DNA from: Haliea sp040222615
GTDB taxonomy: Bacteria; Pseudomonadota; Gammaproteobacteria; Pseudomonadales; Halieaceae
Direction: 5' to 3'
Assembly: GCF_040222615.1 (NCBI RefSeq)
Contig: NZ_JAVKCQ010000209.1
Span: 1-42,207, forward strand
DNA: 42,207 nucleotides
In this document: piece after piece, positions 24,656-33,337 of the stretch
Layout of the letters: each line of letters opens with the position of its first letter
Position numbering within the stretch: position 1 is the first letter of the stretch
Notes under the pieces: generated by a model
Seen by the model: the letters and a program-made list of their open reading frames with translations, nothing else
What the model was told of the DNA's origin: nothing
The model's database searches: none
Position numbers and translations under genes: made by a program

Positions 24656-25696
24656 ATGAAACTGGGCATCCTGCTGGGTTACTCCGGCAAGCACATCGAT
24701 ATACCCATCGACCTGATCCGCAAAGCGGAGGCCATGGGCTATGACTCGGTCTGGACCGCGGAGGCCTATGGCAACGACGCGGTGACGGCAGCTACCTGGG
24801 TGCTGGCCCAGACTTCCAGGATACGCGTCGGTACCGCGATCATGCAGATGCCTGCGCGGACCCCGGCCATGTGTGCAATGACTGCGATGTCGCTGGACCA
24901 GCTGTCCGGGGGGCGATTTATCGTCGGCCTGGGAGCGTCCGGTCCCCAGGTGGTCGAAGGCTGGCACGGCGTGCCCTACGGCAAGCCGGTTACCCGTACC
25001 CGCGAGTACGTCCAGATCATGCGCAAGATCATGGCCCGGGAGGGGCCAGTGGAGTTCCAAGGTGAAGTGTACCAGTTGCCCAACACCAGCGCCGGTACCA
25101 CGGGCCTGGGCAAACCGCTGAAGTCCATTCTGGAAGGTAACCCCAACATACCGATCTATACCGCCTCCATCACCCCGGCGGGCCTGCGCTGCGCCGGGGA
25201 AGTAGCGGATGGCGTTTTTCCGGTTTGGATGGACCCGAACAAGTTCAGCATTCTGGGTGACCATATCCAGAAGGGTCTCGACAGTGCGGGTGGCGGCAAG
25301 AGCCTGAAGGATTTCGATATCGCGCCCTTTGTATCAGTAGCGGTCAACGACGACCTGAATGCAGCCTACGATTCCCTGCGGCCCTGGCTGGCCCTGTACA
25401 TTGGCGGCATGGGCGCCAAGGGCAAGAACTTCTACAACGACTACGCTACCCGCGCCGGTTACGGAGATGTCGCCGAGCGAATCCAGGACCTGTACCTGTC
25501 CGGCAAGAAGGCCGAGGCCGAGGCCCTGGTGCCGAACCAGTTGCTCGACGAAGTGGCACTGGTCGGTCCTCGCGAGCGGGTGATTGAGCGGCTGGCCGAC
25601 TGGAAGGCGGCCGGCAAGCGCGGCGAGGTGGGCACTATGTTGCTGGGTGTGCACGATCCGGCTGTTCTGGAGCTGTTCGCCAAGGAAATGCTCTGA
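24656..25696 (+). CDS. LLM-class flavin-dependent oxidoreductase
   Basis: Luciferase-like monooxygenase-family (TIM-barrel) oxidoreductase, 346 aa. Landmarks are MKLGILLGYSG, AEAMGYDSVWTAEAYGNDA, the flavin-site region RIRVGTAIMQMPARTPA and the substrate-barrel segment LSGGRFIVGLGASGPQVVEGW. Many relatives are annotated as F420-dependent, but in a gammaproteobacterium FMN is a plausible cofactor; this cannot be settled from the sequence. The ATG at 24656 has GGGAG 8 nt upstream, whereas the longer frame overlaps the previous gene. The stop shares one base with the SDR start (TGATG), so translation is coupled. A role in oxidation or reduction of a pathway intermediate is inferred from neighbours. 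Confidence 0.88.
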   Translation: MKLGILLGYSGKHIDIPIDLIRKAEAMGYDSVWTAEAYGNDAVTAATWVLAQTSRIRVGTAIMQMPARTPAMCAMTAMSLDQLSGGRFIVGLGASGPQVVEGWHGVPYGKPVTRTREYVQIMRKIMAREGPVEFQGEVYQLPNTSAGTTGLGKPLKSILEGNPNIPIYTASITPAGLRCAGEVADGVFPVWMDPNKFSILGDHIQKGLDSAGGGKSLKDFDIAPFVSVAVNDDLNAAYDSLRPWLALYIGGMGAKGKNFYNDYATRAGYGDVAERIQDLYLSGKKAEAEALVPNQLLDEVALVGPRERVIERLADWKAAGKRGEVGTMLLGVHDPAVLELFAKEML

Positions 25697-26487
25697 TGCA
25701 GTTGAATGGCCGGGTCGCGGTTGTCACCGGTGGTGGCAACGGTATCGGCAAGGCGCTCTGTGAGCGCTTTCATCAGGAAGGGGCCGAGAAGGTTGTCGTC
25801 GCCGATCTCGATCGCGCCAGCGCGGAGGCCGTGGCGGCGACGGTCGCCGGGGATGCCTTCGCGGTGGATGTCCGCAACGAGGATGCAATCAAGGCCATGG
25901 TCGATGAGGTGGTCACGCGCTATGGCCGCATCGACCTGTTTTGCAGCAACGCAGGCATCATCGCCGGTGACGGCGAACCCTGGTGGGCCACCTCGGCCCC
26001 CAACAGTACCTGGCAGGCGATGTGGGAAATTCACGTGATGGCCCATGTCTATGCGGCGCGCGCCTGCCTGCCGACAATGCTCGAGCGCGGCGAAGGATTT
26101 TTCCTCAATACGGTTTCGGCGGCGGGGTTGCTGAACCAGGTCGGTGATGCGGCTTATTCTACGACCAAGCACGCCGCGATCGGCTTTGCCGAGGCGCTGG
26201 CGATTACCCACGGCGATGACGGTATCAAGGTCGCGACCCTGTGCCCACAAGCGGTGGCAACACAAATGATCGGCACCGTGGAGGAGGGTGGTACCGCGGG
26301 CGTCGATGGCATCCTGACGCCTGAGCAGGTCGCGGCAGCGGTGATCGATGGCCTGGCGGCAGAGCGCTTCCTGATCCTGCCACATCCCCAGGTGGCAGAC
26401 TACAGAGCCCTGAAAGCGGCGGATTACGACCGCTGGCTGGGCGGCATGCGCAAGCTGCGGCGCCGCTTCGACAATCCCAAGCTTTGA
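25696..26487 (+). CDS. Short-chain dehydrogenase/reductase (SDR)
   Basis: Classical SDR, 263 aa. The cofactor motif TGGGNGIG is at residues 11-18, NAG at 85-87, and the catalytic residues are S141, Y154 and K158 (YSTTK). An acidic residue after strand two (VVVADLDR) suggests NAD preference. It overlaps the LLM oxidoreductase stop by one base and ends 19 nt before aceK. It probably oxidises a hydroxy intermediate in the same acyl-CoA or terpenoid/steroid pathway. The specific substrate is unknown. Confidence 0.93.
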   Translation: MQLNGRVAVVTGGGNGIGKALCERFHQEGAEKVVVADLDRASAEAVAATVAGDAFAVDVRNEDAIKAMVDEVVTRYGRIDLFCSNAGIIAGDGEPWWATSAPNSTWQAMWEIHVMAHVYAARACLPTMLERGEGFFLNTVSAAGLLNQVGDAAYSTTKHAAIGFAEALAITHGDDGIKVATLCPQAVATQMIGTVEEGGTAGVDGILTPEQVAAAVIDGLAAERFLILPHPQVADYRALKAADYDRWLGGMRKLRRRFDNPKL

Positions 26488-26506
26488 TGCCGCGCGGGTG
26501 AAAGAG

Positions 26507-28261
26507 ATGCCCTACAGTCGCGGACAGCAGGAACGCTTTGCCCGCACGATTCTCAACGGTTTCGAGGGCTACTTTGCCGAATTCCAGAACATTACCCTGG
26601 CGGCGCGCGCGCGTTTTGAGGCCCAGGACTGGCACGGCATGCATGCGGCTTCCATCCAGCGTATTGATCTCTACAAGGAGGCCACGACCCGGGTTCTGCA
26701 GTATGTGGAGCTGATCGCGGGTGAACAGTTGCACAGCCTGCAGTTCTGGCAGGAGGCGCGGGAAAGCTACTCCGAACTGATTCGCGGCCACAACAATTTC
26801 GAGATCGCCGAAACCTTCTTCAACTCGATTTACTGCGGGGTATTCAAGCATCGCAAGATTCGCGATGAGTACGCCTTCGTTTTCTCCCCCCAGGGTGATA
26901 TGCCGGCACCGGATGTGAGCAAGGTATACCGGGCCTACACCTGTAAAGGCGACTTTGAGGCACCGTTGCGGGAAATGCTGCAGGACTATGGCTTCAGCCT
27001 GCCCTGGGAAGACCTGGAGCGCGATATCGCCAACATCGTCGAGGCGATCAACCGTTTTCTGGCGCCGCGATTCGACCTGGCCCGGCCCGGTATCGAGATC
27101 CAGACCCTGGAGCCCCATTTCTTCCGCAACAAGGGCGCCTATATTGTCGGCCGTATCGTTTCCGGTCCCGATTCCATGCCCATCGTGATCCCGATCCTGC
27201 ACAGCGGTAACGGCGAGGTGTATGTCGACACCATCCTGTTTGGCGCCGACAAGATGAGCGTGATCTTCAGCTTCACCCGTGCTTATTTCATGGTGGACGC
27301 CACCATACCGTCACAGTATGTACTGTTCCTGCAGCAGCTGATGCCCGCCAAACCGATCTCCGAAATCTACAGCTCCATGGGTTACAACAAGCACGGCAAG
27401 ACCTACTACTACCGCTGTGCCTACCGGCATATGAAGACCACCAACGACAAGTTCATCATCGCACCGGGCATCAAGGGCATGGTCATGAGTGTGTTCACGA
27501 TGCCGTCCTATGATTTCGTGTTCAAGATTATCAAGGACAGGTTCACTCCCCCCAAGGAAATGACCCGGGAACAGGTGAAGGAAAAGTACCGACTGGTCAA
27601 ACGCTGGGACCGGGCGGGTCGCATGGCGGATACCCAGGAGTTCACCAACCTCGCCTTCGCCCGCGAGCGTTTCTCGGATGAACTGATGGAGGAGTTGCAC
27701 AAGGTGGCACCGTCGCTCATCGAAGAGCACGGCAAGGCGCTGGTGATCAAGCACGTGTATGTCGAACGGCGCATGACGCCGCTGAATCTGTATTTGCAGG
27801 ATGCCACCGAGGAGCAGGTGTCGGCGGTGATGGACGAGTATGGCAACGCGATCAAGCAACTGGCGTCGGCCAATATCTTCCCGGGTGACATGCTGCTGAA
27901 AAACTTCGGCGTCACCCGCCATGGCCGCGTGGTGTTCTACGACTACGATGAAATCGTGCCGTTGATGGACTGCAATTTCCGGGAGATACCGCAGCCTCGT
28001 ACCGAGGCGGAAGAGCTGGCCAGCCAGCCGTGGTACAACGTCGGTCCCAATGACATTTTTCCCGAGGAGTTCCGGTTGTTTTTCTCGGGGAACCAGCGTG
28101 CACGCAAGGTTTTTGATGCCATGCACAGCGACATCTACCAGGCCTCGTTCTGGCAGGGACTGCAGGACCGTATCCGCCAGGGTTACACCGAAGACTTTTT
28201 CCCCTACCGTCGCAAACTCCGTTTCAACCGCACTCCCAGGCAACAGGTAGCAACGTCCTAA
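26507..28261 (+). CDS. aceK: Isocitrate dehydrogenase kinase/phosphatase AceK
   Basis: Bifunctional enzyme that phosphorylates and dephosphorylates isocitrate dehydrogenase, switching carbon between the TCA cycle and the glyoxylate shunt; about 584 aa, close to E. coli AceK. The N-terminal regulatory half includes HNNFEIAETFFNSIYCGVF. The kinase-like C-terminal half has the ATP-site loop APGIKGMVMSVFTMPSYDFVFKIIKD and the catalytic/metal region DMLLKNFGVTRHGRVVFYDYDE. The ATG at 26507 (GGGTGA 5 nt upstream) is preferred; a GTG three codons earlier is also in frame. Isocitrate lyase and malate synthase genes are not adjacent. Placement beside acyl-CoA catabolism fits growth on acetyl-CoA-yielding substrates. 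Confidence 0.96.
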   Translation: MPYSRGQQERFARTILNGFEGYFAEFQNITLAARARFEAQDWHGMHAASIQRIDLYKEATTRVLQYVELIAGEQLHSLQFWQEARESYSELIRGHNNFEIAETFFNSIYCGVFKHRKIRDEYAFVFSPQGDMPAPDVSKVYRAYTCKGDFEAPLREMLQDYGFSLPWEDLERDIANIVEAINRFLAPRFDLARPGIEIQTLEPHFFRNKGAYIVGRIVSGPDSMPIVIPILHSGNGEVYVDTILFGADKMSVIFSFTRAYFMVDATIPSQYVLFLQQLMPAKPISEIYSSMGYNKHGKTYYYRCAYRHMKTTNDKFIIAPGIKGMVMSVFTMPSYDFVFKIIKDRFTPPKEMTREQVKEKYRLVKRWDRAGRMADTQEFTNLAFARERFSDELMEELHKVAPSLIEEHGKALVIKHVYVERRMTPLNLYLQDATEEQVSAVMDEYGNAIKQLASANIFPGDMLLKNFGVTRHGRVVFYDYDEIVPLMDCNFREIPQPRTEAEELASQPWYNVGPNDIFPEEFRLFFSGNQRARKVFDAMHSDIYQASFWQGLQDRIRQGYTEDFFPYRRKLRFNRTPRQQVATS

Positions 28262-28968
28262 TGGCAACACTGTATCTATTCCGGCACGGGCAGGCATCGT
28301 TTGGTGCTGACGACTACGACAAGCTCTCTGATCTGGGCTGCCGCCAGGCGGAAGTCCTGGGCCATTATCTTCGAGATCACGGCATCGAGCTGGATGCGGC
28401 CTACAGCGGCGGTCTGCTGCGGCAGCGGGAGACCGCCGCCCTGGCTCTGGCCAGCCAGCCTCGTTCTGTGCCCCACCACATTGACAAGCGCTTTGACGAG
28501 GTGCGCAACGACGAGCAGATCAAGTACCTGGTGCCGACAGTGGCAACCGCCAACCCGCGGATCCAGGCCCTGGTGGACAAGGGCCTGAGCTCAAGCAAGG
28601 ATTACCAGAAGGTCATAGAGGCCGTGTTCACGCACTGGGTTTCTCCGGCCTGCGACGAACCACGGATCCAGAGTTGGGCAGATTACTCGGGGGCCGTGCG
28701 GTCTGCCCTGCGCGATGTCATGACCGTGCAGGGCTCCGGCAAGACCGTCGGAGTGTTTACCTCGGGAGGCACCATCGCCACTATTGTCACCCAGGTCCTG
28801 GGTCTAAGCGGTGAGCACGCCTACAAGTTCTACGAGCCCATCTTCAATTGCTCGGTGACCCAGCTGTTCTACAGCGGAGACAAGGTCTCACTGTCCTACT
28901 TCAATGACCGCTCCTTCCTCCAGGTGTTGGGCGGCCAGCGGGAGGAACAGCTGGTCAGCTATCGCTAG
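28261..28968 (+). CDS. Histidine phosphatase superfamily (phosphoglycerate mutase-like) protein, altered second catalytic site
   Basis: A 235-aa protein of the histidine phosphatase fold. The phospho-accepting motif is intact as FRHGQAS (R8-H9-G10), and R54/R56 and E80 occupy usual active-site positions. The second conserved His, normally in a SHG motif, appears as VFTSGG (S168), so this residue is replaced. A reduced or altered phosphatase function is possible. The start shares one base with the aceK stop (TAATG), so it is translationally coupled to aceK. Its 3' end overlaps the convergent tesB gene by 14 nt. The true substrate is unknown. Confidence 0.85.
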   Translation: MATLYLFRHGQASFGADDYDKLSDLGCRQAEVLGHYLRDHGIELDAAYSGGLLRQRETAALALASQPRSVPHHIDKRFDEVRNDEQIKYLVPTVATANPRIQALVDKGLSSSKDYQKVIEAVFTHWVSPACDEPRIQSWADYSGAVRSALRDVMTVQGSGKTVGVFTSGGTIATIVTQVLGLSGEHAYKFYEPIFNCSVTQLFYSGDKVSLSYFNDRSFLQVLGGQREEQLVSYR

Positions 28969-29830
28969 CCACCCGTTTCTTGCGCAGCAGGGACTCCTGC
29001 GCCACTGAGGCAACCAGCTCACCGCTGCGACTGTAGAAGCTGCCGCGGCTCAGGCCCCGGCCTCCATGGCTGTTGGGGCTGTCCATCGCGTACAGCAGGT
29101 ACTCATCCACCCGTAGCGGACGGTGTATCCACAGTGCGTGGTCCAGGCTCGCAGTTTGCAGCTCCGGGCTCATGCCGGTATAGGGGTGTGGCAGCAGCGC
29201 GGCCCCGAGCAGAGCGAAGTCGGAGATGAAGGCGAGTATGGTCTGGTGCCGTACCGGGTCGTCGCCGATATTGCCCTCCGGATCCAGGACCCGGAACCAC
29301 ATGAACTGCTCGGGCTCCTGTGGCTGGGGATTCATATAGTCCCGGCGTTTCACTGGACGCCGCTCCAGCGCCTGCATCAGGGGCGGGGTAAAGCGCTCGG
29401 GGTGTTTCTCAGCCATTGCCTTCCAGTAATCGAAGTCGGTTTCCAGTTCTTCCGGCGGCGTCACCACAGGCATCCCGGACTGGTGGTCGAGTCCCTCTTC
29501 GAAAGCCTGGAACGATACCGCGGTGCTGAATATCGGGATGCCATCCTGCTTGGCGATTACCCGCCGGGTGGTAAAGCTGCCGCCGTCCCTGATCGGGTCA
29601 ACCTCGTACACGATCTGCTTCTTCGGGTTGCCCGGGCGCAGGAAGTAGGCGTGCATGGAGTGGGCGCTGCGCGCGGTGTCCACGGTCCTGCTGGCGGCAT
29701 ACAGGGATTGGGCCAGCACCTGGCCGCCGAACACCCGCGGCGGATAGCTGGGGCTGTTGCCGATGAAGAGATATTTGTCGATGCGCTCCACTTCCAGCAG
29801 CGTCAACAGTGTTTCCAGCTTGTCAGCCAT
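28955..29830 (-). CDS. tesB: Acyl-CoA thioesterase II
   Basis: Double-hotdog thioesterase of about 291 aa that hydrolyses acyl-CoA to free acid and CoA. It shows the family N terminus LETLLTLLEVERID, VFGGQVLAQSLYAA, SMHAYFLRPGNPKKQIVYEVDPIRDGGSF split across the first hotdog, and the C-terminal hotdog with SLDHALWIHRPLRVDEYLLY. An ATG at 29830 is preceded by GAGGA (9 nt); a GTG one codon earlier is possible. It follows the tandem TetR gene by 36 nt on the same strand, so that regulator may control it. Its 3' end overlaps the convergent histidine-phosphatase gene. Confidence 0.93.
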   Translation of the reverse strand: MADKLETLLTLLEVERIDKYLFIGNSPSYPPRVFGGQVLAQSLYAASRTVDTARSAHSMHAYFLRPGNPKKQIVYEVDPIRDGGSFTTRRVIAKQDGIPIFSTAVSFQAFEEGLDHQSGMPVVTPPEELETDFDYWKAMAEKHPERFTPPLMQALERRPVKRRDYMNPQPQEPEQFMWFRVLDPEGNIGDDPVRHQTILAFISDFALLGAALLPHPYTGMSPELQTASLDHALWIHRPLRVDEYLLYAMDSPNSHGGRGLSRGSFYSRSGELVASVAQESLLRKKRVASDS

Positions 29831-29866
29831 CACGGGTTGTCCTCTTGGTCGCGACCTTCCGCAGCG

Positions 29867-31153
29867 TCAGCGCGGCTGCAGGCCATTGAAAAAAATGTCG
29901 AAGTAATCCACGGCGACGGCATCGAGGTCGTCCACCCGACGCCAGAGTTTGATGTCCATTGCCGCGTTGATAGCGCCGGCGATGAGCTGCTGCGCAATGA
30001 AGGGCTCGATACTTCGTATACTGCCGTCAGCGATACCCTCGCGGATGAGCTCACCGAATTGCAGGTCTATGGCTTCCGTGCGCTGGAGAATCTGCTTGCG
30101 TTTCGGGATCGGCAGCGCGGTGATAGTACTGTAACGGATGAGCGGCCCGCGCTCCGAGTTTTGGGCGAGGAATACTCGCCGGCAGACCTGGTCGACCTTG
30201 TGCAATCCCGTGCCTCCAAGCTGCAGCGCCTGCTGGTGAATCTCATTGGTTACATCCTGCGAGTAGACATAGCAATTGAAGAGCAGATCTTCCTTATTGC
30301 GGATGTGGTAGTAAAACGCGCCTTTGGAGACGTGAAGATGTTCGGCAATCTCATCCAGTGAGGTGCCATTGAACCCCTTCTTGTTGAAGAACCAGGAGCC
30401 TGTCTTGTAGAAAGCTTCCTGCTTCAGCCGGTTCTGCTCGTCGCGGTCAAAGCCCTGAACGTAGTTCTCGCTGACGGAATCCCTGCTCATTGCCGTGGGT
30501 TGGTACTCGCCAGCACCTGAGTACAGGCCATGGGCCAGCAGGTCCCAGGCCTGGTCGGCAGTAGTGCCGATCTGTGCCCGTGGCCTGCTGTGCAACCAGT
30601 AGAAGATCCAGTCCAGCGAGCCCAGCATCGCACGGGTGGTCGCGGTAGTTTCGCAGGGCCTGATCTCTCCGGCTTCGATACCCGCCCGCAGGTAGCTGCG
30701 CAGGCGCTTGAACATGGCGATGTAGTGCGCCTCCACATCGATACGGTGCTCGCTCTGCAGGGAAGCGATCTCCAGCAGGGCCGCCAGGTGCGGGCCCCGG
30801 TTCTCCTGGGCTGCCAGCCAGTTCTCGAACTGCAGCAGGAAAAACTGCCGCGCCCGTTCCAGCGGGCTGCTGTGGCGCTGTTCGATTTCCTCCATTGAAC
30901 GCAGGTGATGCTCCAGCGTCGCCCGGTAGCACTGGTAGATCAGCTCTTCCTTGGTCCTGACGTAGTAGTACAGGCTGGTCTTGGTGAGGCCCAGGGTCTC
31001 GGCAATGTCGCGCAGTGTAGTGGCGCGTGAGCCCTTGGAATTGAACAGGCGGGCCGCCTGGGAAAGTATCGCGGTACGTTTGGCATCCTGTTGTGCGGAG
31101 CGGTTGAATGGGGAACCTGGTCCGGCTGTTGGTGTATCCCTGCTCTTGCCCAT
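29867..31153 (-). CDS. Tandem TetR-family regulator (two TetR modules in one chain)
   Basis: A 428-aa protein holding two complete TetR/AcrR modules. The first HTH is TTLRDIAETLGLTKTSLYYY (about residues 45-65) and the second is TSLDEIAEHLHVSKGAFYYH (about 262-282), each followed by a helical ligand-binding domain. The fused reading frame is continuous with no internal stop, so it is a genuine double repressor rather than two genes. Such a chain could fold as an internal pseudo-dimer. I chose the ATG at 31153 (AGAGG, 6-nt spacer); the longer frame lies over the upstream intergenic DNA and has no family similarity. Likely targets are tesB and nearby lipid genes, by position. Confidence 0.9.
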   Translation of the reverse strand: MGKSRDTPTAGPGSPFNRSAQQDAKRTAILSQAARLFNSKGSRATTLRDIAETLGLTKTSLYYYVRTKEELIYQCYRATLEHHLRSMEEIEQRHSSPLERARQFFLLQFENWLAAQENRGPHLAALLEIASLQSEHRIDVEAHYIAMFKRLRSYLRAGIEAGEIRPCETTATTRAMLGSLDWIFYWLHSRPRAQIGTTADQAWDLLAHGLYSGAGEYQPTAMSRDSVSENYVQGFDRDEQNRLKQEAFYKTGSWFFNKKGFNGTSLDEIAEHLHVSKGAFYYHIRNKEDLLFNCYVYSQDVTNEIHQQALQLGGTGLHKVDQVCRRVFLAQNSERGPLIRYSTITALPIPKRKQILQRTEAIDLQFGELIREGIADGSIRSIEPFIAQQLIAGAINAAMDIKLWRRVDDLDAVAVDYFDIFFNGLQPR

Positions 31154-31238
31154 GTAGCGCCTCTGCCGGGTGTGGGATGCCGGCCGTTCGTACCCAATAG
31201 TCGATAATTCCAACTTTAAGTATTTTTTTTGTCGCTGT

Positions 31239-32615
31239 CTACAATGGGGGGCCGGGATGTTGCTCGAAACGCAGATCCAGCCACTTCCGCGAGCGATAGC
31301 GGTAGACAAGCAACACGGCTTTCATGCTGTAATCGAGCAGCATTACGCCGAAGATCCAGTAGACGGATAGGCCCAGCATGGTGCACAGCCAGGCGGGGAG
31401 TAAGCGGCCCAGGAGGATGCCGGTGAGGGTCGCCACCAGTGGGAAGCGGGTGTCACCAGCGCCCCGCAGAGCGCCGGCGAGGGCAAAGTCACAGGCCATC
31501 ATGGGCATGGCCAGGCAGATCATGTAGATGAAAACCACCGTCAGGGCAATGACCTCTGGGTCGTTGATCATGAACGTTGCCAGCTCTTCCGCATACCAGG
31601 CCATGGCGATCGACAGGCTTATCATGGCGATTAACGCCATGCGCAGGGAACGCCAGCCGGTGGTCATGGCGCGGTCGGGGCGGCCGGCCCCCAGTTGTTG
31701 TCCAACCAGCGTAGCGGTAGCCACCCCGAAGCCGAAGCCGATAACTATCGGAAAGGCCACCAGGCTGATACCGATCCCGTAGGCGGCATAGGCTGTGGTT
31801 CCGTAATCGGCAATGATGGCGAAGAAGGCGAGAAAGGCCAACTGGACTACAGCCTGTTCGGTAACCGCAGGCGTGGCAATCCGCATCAGCTGGCGGGCAC
31901 CGGTCCAGTCGATATTGAGCCGTTTGACGGGCTTGAGAGCGAAATTGCCCCGCCACCAGAATACGAGGAAGCCAAGGGTGACCAGACTCCCCGCGGCACC
32001 TCCGCCGAGTGCTACGCCCGCGACGCCCATTTCCGGGAGTGGGCCAAGCCCGAACGCCAGGGCGTAGCCGAAAGCGATATTCAGCGATGAGCTGACCATG
32101 AGGAAGTAGAGCGGCGTGGTCACATCCCCGGTTGCACGCAAAGCTGTGGCCAGCATCATGTTGGCAGCCGCAAACAGGTTGAACATCCCCAGCCAGAAAA
32201 TGAAGCGCGCTGCCAGTGTCGTTGTGAGGGGGTCCAGGCCGAACAAGCCGGCAATGCTCTCGGGGACGACCAGCACCGGTACGGTTAGCAGCGCCGCAAT
32301 CAGAAGAGAGAGCAGCAGGGCCGTCCAGCTGGCCATTTCAGCGCGCGCAACCTCCCCCGCCCCCCAGTACCTGGCAACCATCGCGGTCGCGGCAACCGAA
32401 AGACCCATGAGAATGGCCTGGACCAGGAAAAACACCCGGTGCCCGGTGGTCACTGCCGCCACCGCGGACGTGCCCAGCCCCGCTGCTATCTTGATGTGCA
32501 TGAAACCGACCAGGGTGAACAGCAGATTGGAGATGATCGTTGGCCACGCCAGCTGCCATACCCGTCTGCTGGCGGACTCGCGTCTGGCGACCGCTGAAGG
32601 AGTCTCTTTTTCCAT
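31239..32615 (-). CDS. MATE family efflux transporter
   Basis: Multidrug and toxin extrusion family cation-coupled exporter, about 458 aa with roughly twelve hydrophobic segments. Family features include WQLAWPTIISNLLFTLVGFM near the N terminus, ALGGGAAGSLVTLGFLVFW, and the internal repeat in which both halves carry similar GxxxAxAxxVxxxxGAG-type segments (ATAMVARYWGAGE and GVATATLVGQQLGAGRPD). The ATG at 32615 overlaps the tag stop by one base (TGATG), so the two are coupled; a GTG 15 codons earlier would run into tag. The substrate is unknown. Confidence 0.93.
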   Translation of the reverse strand: MEKETPSAVARRESASRRVWQLAWPTIISNLLFTLVGFMHIKIAAGLGTSAVAAVTTGHRVFFLVQAILMGLSVAATAMVARYWGAGEVARAEMASWTALLLSLLIAALLTVPVLVVPESIAGLFGLDPLTTTLAARFIFWLGMFNLFAAANMMLATALRATGDVTTPLYFLMVSSSLNIAFGYALAFGLGPLPEMGVAGVALGGGAAGSLVTLGFLVFWWRGNFALKPVKRLNIDWTGARQLMRIATPAVTEQAVVQLAFLAFFAIIADYGTTAYAAYGIGISLVAFPIVIGFGFGVATATLVGQQLGAGRPDRAMTTGWRSLRMALIAMISLSIAMAWYAEELATFMINDPEVIALTVVFIYMICLAMPMMACDFALAGALRGAGDTRFPLVATLTGILLGRLLPAWLCTMLGLSVYWIFGVMLLDYSMKAVLLVYRYRSRKWLDLRFEQHPGPPL

Positions 32616-33214
32616 CACTTTATGCGGAAATCGCGAGGTTGCCCGGCGAGTGCGCGACACTCATTGTGCCGAAAGCAGGTGGTTAAATGGTCATTGACCA
32701 TGCCGGTCGCCTGCATGTGGGCATAGAGGATGGTAGTGCCGACAAAGGTGAACCCCCGCTGCTTCATGTCCTTGCTGATGGCGTCCGAGAGAGGTGTGCT
32801 GGCGGGCACCTGTTGCAAACTTTCCCAGGTATTGTGAACAGGTTCGCCGTCCACGAATCGCCACATATAGCTGGCAAAGGAGCCAAATTCCTTCTGGACA
32901 GCGAGAAAGGCCTGAGCGTTTTTCCTTGCGGCGTAAACCTTGAGTCTGTTCCTGATAATACGGCTGTCACCGAGTATGCGTTCCAGTTTTTGGTCCGTGT
33001 AGCGGGCGATGCGCTGGACATCGAAGTCATCAAAGACATCCCGATAGCCTTCTCGTTTGCGCAGAACCGTAATCCAGGCCAGACCCGCCTGGGCGCCTTC
33101 CAGAATCAGGAACTCAAACAGCGTTTTGTCGTCGGTCACCGGCACTCCCCATTCGGAGTCATGGTAGGCAACGTAGAGTGGGTCCGAGCCACACCAGCCG
33201 CAACGTTCAGGCAT
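32615..33214 (-). CDS. tag: DNA-3-methyladenine glycosylase I
   Basis: Base-excision repair glycosylase that removes 3-methyladenine, 199 aa (E. coli Tag 187). It begins MPERCGWCGSDPLYVAYHDSE-like sequence, the Tag hallmark. The structural zinc ligands can be matched: C5, H18, H176 and C180. The conserved EGAQAGLAWITVLRKRE and the pocket region follow. The ATG at 33214 has GGAGATGAGG upstream; a much longer frame overlaps the divergent crotonase gene and lacks similarity. It is translationally coupled to the MATE gene downstream. It is divergent from the crotonase gene over 123 bp. Confidence 0.96.
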   Translation of the reverse strand: MPERCGWCGSDPLYVAYHDSEWGVPVTDDKTLFEFLILEGAQAGLAWITVLRKREGYRDVFDDFDVQRIARYTDQKLERILGDSRIIRNRLKVYAARKNAQAFLAVQKEFGSFASYMWRFVDGEPVHNTWESLQQVPASTPLSDAISKDMKQRGFTFVGTTILYAHMQATGMVNDHLTTCFRHNECRALAGQPRDFRIK

Positions 33215-33337
33215 TGCCTCATCTCCAGGGCGCTCAGGGAAGGGGCAGTATCGGCTCCTCGCCCGGGCTTGTCCACCGCGACGCTCTGCGGCTGTTCGTT
33301 GTAGCGCAAATCCGCTGCCTGTGACAAAATCCAGAGC

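Noticed and set aside
31190..31240. T8 tract near 31217-31224 as a terminator
   Set aside because: It lies on the plus strand, where no gene ends, and no stem precedes it; for the minus-strand MATE gene it reads as an A tract.
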